The notes under the pieces are model-generated. The model did no database searches and was not told where the DNA came from. It saw only the letters and a program-made list of their open reading frames with translations. The position numbers were made by a program, and so were the translations under genes. Positions 60,861 to 64,000 of a DNA stretch of 64,000 nucleotides are shown one piece after another. Position 1 is the first letter of the stretch, and each line of letters begins with the position of its first letter. The DNA comes from Apostichopus japonicus (Eukaryota > Echinodermata > Holothuroidea > Aspidochirotida > Stichopodidae), in NCBI RefSeq assembly GCF_037975245.1, contig NC_092581.1, positions 13,731,303 through 13,795,302 on the forward strand. The letters are read 5' to 3'.

Positions 60861-63002
60861 GTTTATAGTAGCTGTGCGGAGGGGGAAGTGCCTGTCCTGT
60901 GGTTCCAGAGTTAAATAACAGTTACGAAAGTCAACAATTTGTTATTAACTTTGAAGTAACCTCGATATCTGTGTCCTTAAATTTAGTGTTCATCAAAAAG
61001 AAGATGGTGTCAGTGATCAGTAAGGGTTCACTTCACGTTTGGTCTTAAAAAAAGACTTCACACTCGATCTTTTAAAAGTCTTATTCTGTGATCGATATAT
61101 AGTCTGCTCAATGTCTGTCCTTATGCTTGCTTTAGTTCCTTTGAGAAAAAAAGCAACTTTCGAAATTAAGGGTCCTTTGTAGACAAACTTACTTTGCAAT
61201 TGAATTAAGCATAACTGAAAATGATAACGGTGGGGGAAAAAAAATTGATTTGATAAACATGCATAGTTTAGCCTAACCAGCTCTGTAACAATTTTTAAAG
61301 GCCAAAGATGAGGAAAGGATATTGTCTGTATGCCAAGAGAAGAATGGAGGGCAAGAAAGGATGTTGGGAGCCTCAATTTATTCACACAATTAGTTTAAGT
61401 AAGTGGAAAATGGAGAAAGCTTTTTAAGTAAATGAAATCAGTGCCTCAGTTTACATAACGCCCCATCTGGTGAGTTAAATAGGACTTGTTTGTTAAAGCC
61501 GGTGTGACGGAAGTTTGTGTAACTATATGGCTGTGTACATGTTGATGTTTCTTGGCAACGTTTACCAGGAGTATCAAACAAGTGTTTCAAAATGATACAA
61601 TATGGTGAATTTTAGCTAACATTTATAGAATCTTCCAAATTGACATTTTGGAAGATAGAGATACCCAAATGTGAGGGATTGGAGACGGTTTTTTCCTTTA
61701 TTTTTGTTATAATTTTCAATCATGTTATTTGTGAACAAGGTTCTCTAGAGCTTTGGTCAAGTACCAACCAGCTCTTATTTGCCAGACAAACTTTTTGAAA
61801 AAAATGTTGAGAGGGCAGAAGAAAAGATGGGCTGAAAGGATGAAAGATTTTAATAAAAATTATTTTGATTAATCTTAGTTAGTTTCAAGGTTATTTATTG
61901 AACTAGATAGCTCTTAATTTATGCTGAACTTGTCTATAAATCCTTCAATATATATGTTATGTAGGTAGTATTAAATGGTATCAGGTTGGTTGCTAAGGCG
62001 ATTAAGGCTCGTTTTCTTGTAAAATGCCCAGAGCAGACTACAAGTAACCTTGAACTTGACATCCTTTCATTCCTTTATCTCTACATCCTCTTTATAAATC
62101 TCTCAATCGGTTTAAACAAAACAGTGGAAATGTTGTTAAGGGGTGGGATGGTGGGGGAGAGGGGGGTCAGATCAAATGAGAGACTCAGTTTAATAAATAA
62201 TAAAAGATGAATGAAATCAAATTTGATTAGTCAATTAATGAAGTTAATTACCTATAGGCTATTTATCCTCTCTTTATCCTCCTGAAAAATTTCTGTCTTG
62301 TATAGTCAGGGCCTATCAGTTCCAATTTAAATCCCTACAGTGCTTCCGTAATCGGTGATTGATGGCCGTATTTGCTTATTTTTCATGTAATCATGTGACA
62401 ATTTGATTGTACATTTGATGGATCGAGTGGGTTTCAATTTCACATCATTTGATGTAGTAGTTTGTTGTGTGTTTCGATGATTGTCTACCTTTATACCATC
62501 TTATGAGAGGATAGGAGAGTGCGAGAGATCGGGAAGCCTGAAGCATGCCAGAGAATGGGGAAATGACTTCTCTTCAAAATGTTAATAGAAGTTTACGCAC
62601 AATTAGAATCGATCCATTTCAGGACGATATTTTACATACAATTATGCGTACAATGTCAAAAGTGTATGCTAATGTGGTAGTAAGTGGATTCGTGTATTTT
62701 AATGGATCTATATAGACTCGAGAGATTATTGAAAACTAGAACAATGGATGAACTATCGACAAAACCGGGTGGCTATTACTTTTCAAGATAGGGTTTTAGC
62801 TGAGAGGCAGTTTATATTGAGGTAGTGGGTTTAGTCTCGTGATACAGAAACATGTCAAGTAGTACTTCATTTCCATATATATTGCTATGTAAATGTGTCT
62901 CTCTCCCCCCCCCCCCTCCAGCTTCAAATGAGGCTAACAGAATAGGCAAGAGTATGAGATCAATTGGAGTAATCTAGTTTATGCTCCTTATTTTCAATGC
63001 TG

Positions 63003-63022
63003 TTTTTTTTTTTTTTTTTTTT
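63003..63022. repeat. T20 homopolymer
   Basis: Twenty T in a row, within an intron. No adjacent retroelement was recognised. Confidence 0.85.
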
Positions 63023-63467
63023 GTGATGACACCAGTAAGAACTTGTAATAATATCAAATAGGATAGCTAAGTTTTCAAGTGGATTTCTGTTTTTTTAATT
63101 GAACTGGATGCTGTCAAGAAATTTAGGTACACTGCATTTTCATTTTTTTAATTTAATCTGATAGTCCATTTAAGAATCTCCCTCTCCCTCGCCCCTCCCC
63201 CTAAAAGATTGGATTTATTTGTCCATCAAGAATGTTTAGAAATGATATAAAACATGAAAACTTAAAGGAGGAGGATTAAAAGTCCATAACAGATTTTGTA
63301 ATTGTTAGGACTTGTGCCTAAAGTAGGAAATGTACATAGGCCATAATTGACTTGATGACCTATTAAAAGTATCTTCTCATTGATAATGGCAGTGAAATGT
63401 GGTGGACTAAGTTATGGAATCTCCATATACAGTACAGTAGGAAAATGGTTGTAATAGCCGTAGCCGT

Positions 63468-64000
63468 AGAAATTCTAGAGATAGGGGGCACCAACACTGT
63501 AAGATGGGGCAAATATTTGTGTCCTGTAAGTTTGTGTACACATAGTGGTGACAGAAATGCATGCTGGGATGTAAGTCTGCATGGGTACCCCCCTCCCTCC
63601 CCATCAGTGGCCACCGGGTAAGGGCCTGTGGCTGTATATCATAAATGAGAAAAGGTGTATTCTCTATAGATAGGGGACACCAACACTGTAAGGAGGGGCA
63701 GAATATGTGTGTCCTGTAAGTTTGTGTACACATGGTGGTGACAGAAGTACATGCTGGGATGTAAGTCTGCATGGGTACCCCCCTCCCTCCCCATCAGTGG
63801 CCACTGGGTATGGGGCTGTGGCTGTACATCATAAATGAGACAAAGTGTATTCTCTATAGATAGGGGACACCAACACTGTAAGGAGGCGCAGAATATTTGT
63901 ATCTTGTAAGTTTGTGTACACACAGTGGTGACAGAAATGCATACTGGGATTTAAGTCTGCATGGGTACCCCCCTCCCTCCCTCCCCATCAGTGGCCACTG
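63468..64000. repeat. Tandem array of about 190-bp units, running off the window
   Basis: Two full units and a partial third. Landmarks in each are ATAGGGG(A/G)CACCAACACTG, CTGTAAGTTTGTGTACACA, GGTGACAGAAATGCAT and GGGTACCCCCCTCCCTCCCC. Spacing between landmarks is 189-190 bp. Copies are highly alike. The antisense Cys/His-rich frames are repeat artefacts. Confidence 0.93.

Larger units (their letters stand above)
1..64000 (+). other. DMD: Dystrophin gene, central rod segment (incomplete at both ends)
   Basis: The window lies inside one dystrophin gene. Eight exons joined in phase 0 encode 717 uninterrupted residues, made of spectrin-like triple-helical repeats. Order, length and many residues follow human dystrophin from exon 32 to exon 42; for example FQKPADF against human FQKPANF, and VIKTG..IV..QT.NP in the second exon. 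Dystrophin is the subsarcolemmal protein that links cortical actin to the dystroglycan complex. This part of the rod (R11 to start of R16) contains the basic second actin-binding region of the human protein. The actin-binding head, hinge 4/WW, EF-hand and ZZ regions are not in the window. An ancestral single dystrophin/utrophin gene is expected in an invertebrate, so DMD means the family, not one of the vertebrate paralogues. Confidence 0.93.
48093..64000 (+). other. Intron, 5' part (at least 15.9 kb, runs past the window)
   Basis: This starts with donor GTAGGT at the human intron 42 position. I looked for the expected next exon (human 43 type) and did not find it. It holds a tRNA-like element (49931-50004), ACCACCACCCC repeats (50725-50800), a compound tetranucleotide array (55147-55351), a LINE 3' end (55690-56180), a G-rich minisatellite (57999-58250), a possible old hAT fragment (59925-60170), a MITE (60179-60860), T20 at 63003-63022 and a tandem array of about 190 bp at the right edge (63468-64000). 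The stretch 50800-54900 shows nothing I can name. Confidence 0.8.

Noticed and set aside
63363-63923. Antisense Cys/His-rich frames of 83 to 121 codons with repeated motifs
   Set aside because: They follow the 190-bp tandem array; the repeated peptide is just the repeated DNA.
48093-64000. Next dystrophin exon (human exon 43 equivalent)
   Set aside because: I searched open segments with AG/GT borders for a match to the expected repeat R16 sequence and found none; it is probably to the right of the window.

Overview
This is a eukaryotic, AT-rich (roughly one-third GC) animal genomic window. It is almost entirely one protein-coding gene on the + strand: a central piece of a dystrophin gene (DMD/utrophin-type, full-length form). 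Eight exons can be placed with GT-AG splice sites, all in phase 0: 234-407, 1044-1370, 2449-2631, 15659-15802, 25771-25929, 28026-28490, 29548-29853 and 47700-48092. They encode 717 residues with no break in frame. Compared with human dystrophin as I recall it, they correspond to human exons 32 to 42. That is about human residues 1449-2039: spectrin-like repeats R11 to R15 and the start of R16, the rod part that includes the second actin-binding region. Neither the 5' nor the 3' end of the gene is in the window.

The protein is clearly dystrophin but too diverged for a vertebrate. The dispersed repeats are of kinds common in marine invertebrates: CR1/L2-like LINE tails, CATAGGCGTAGGAG-type hAT MITEs, TTAA-flanked MITEs and very many G or C homopolymers. 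I infer an invertebrate deuterostome, probably an echinoderm (a sea cucumber would fit). The sequence alone cannot settle this.

Layout: 1-2631 holds three closely spaced exons (human 32, 33+34 fused, 35). 2632-15658 is a 13 kb intron. 15659-15802 is the human exon 36 equivalent. 15803-25770 is a 10 kb intron with a tandem duplication and several MITEs. 25771-29853 is a cluster of three exons (human 37, 38 plus a large acidic insertion, and 39+40 fused). 29854-47699 is a 17.8 kb intron with MITEs, LINE debris, a 43-bp minisatellite and a possible nested two-exon membrane-protein gene. 47700-48092 is the fused human 41+42 exon. 48093-64000 is intron that runs past the window end.

The points most worth following are: (a) an approximately 107-residue acidic insertion exactly at the R13/R14 junction; (b) three vertebrate intron positions absent here, with all other junctions and all phases kept; (c) a candidate nested small single-pass membrane protein at 42098-43503; (d) a natural filled/empty TTAA site pair in a tandem duplication; (e) a hAT-like MITE with a perfect 8-bp target duplication that carries internal tandem repeats and a 60-bp-arm palindrome. 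I see no operon, CRISPR array, functional tRNA, rRNA gene or virus.
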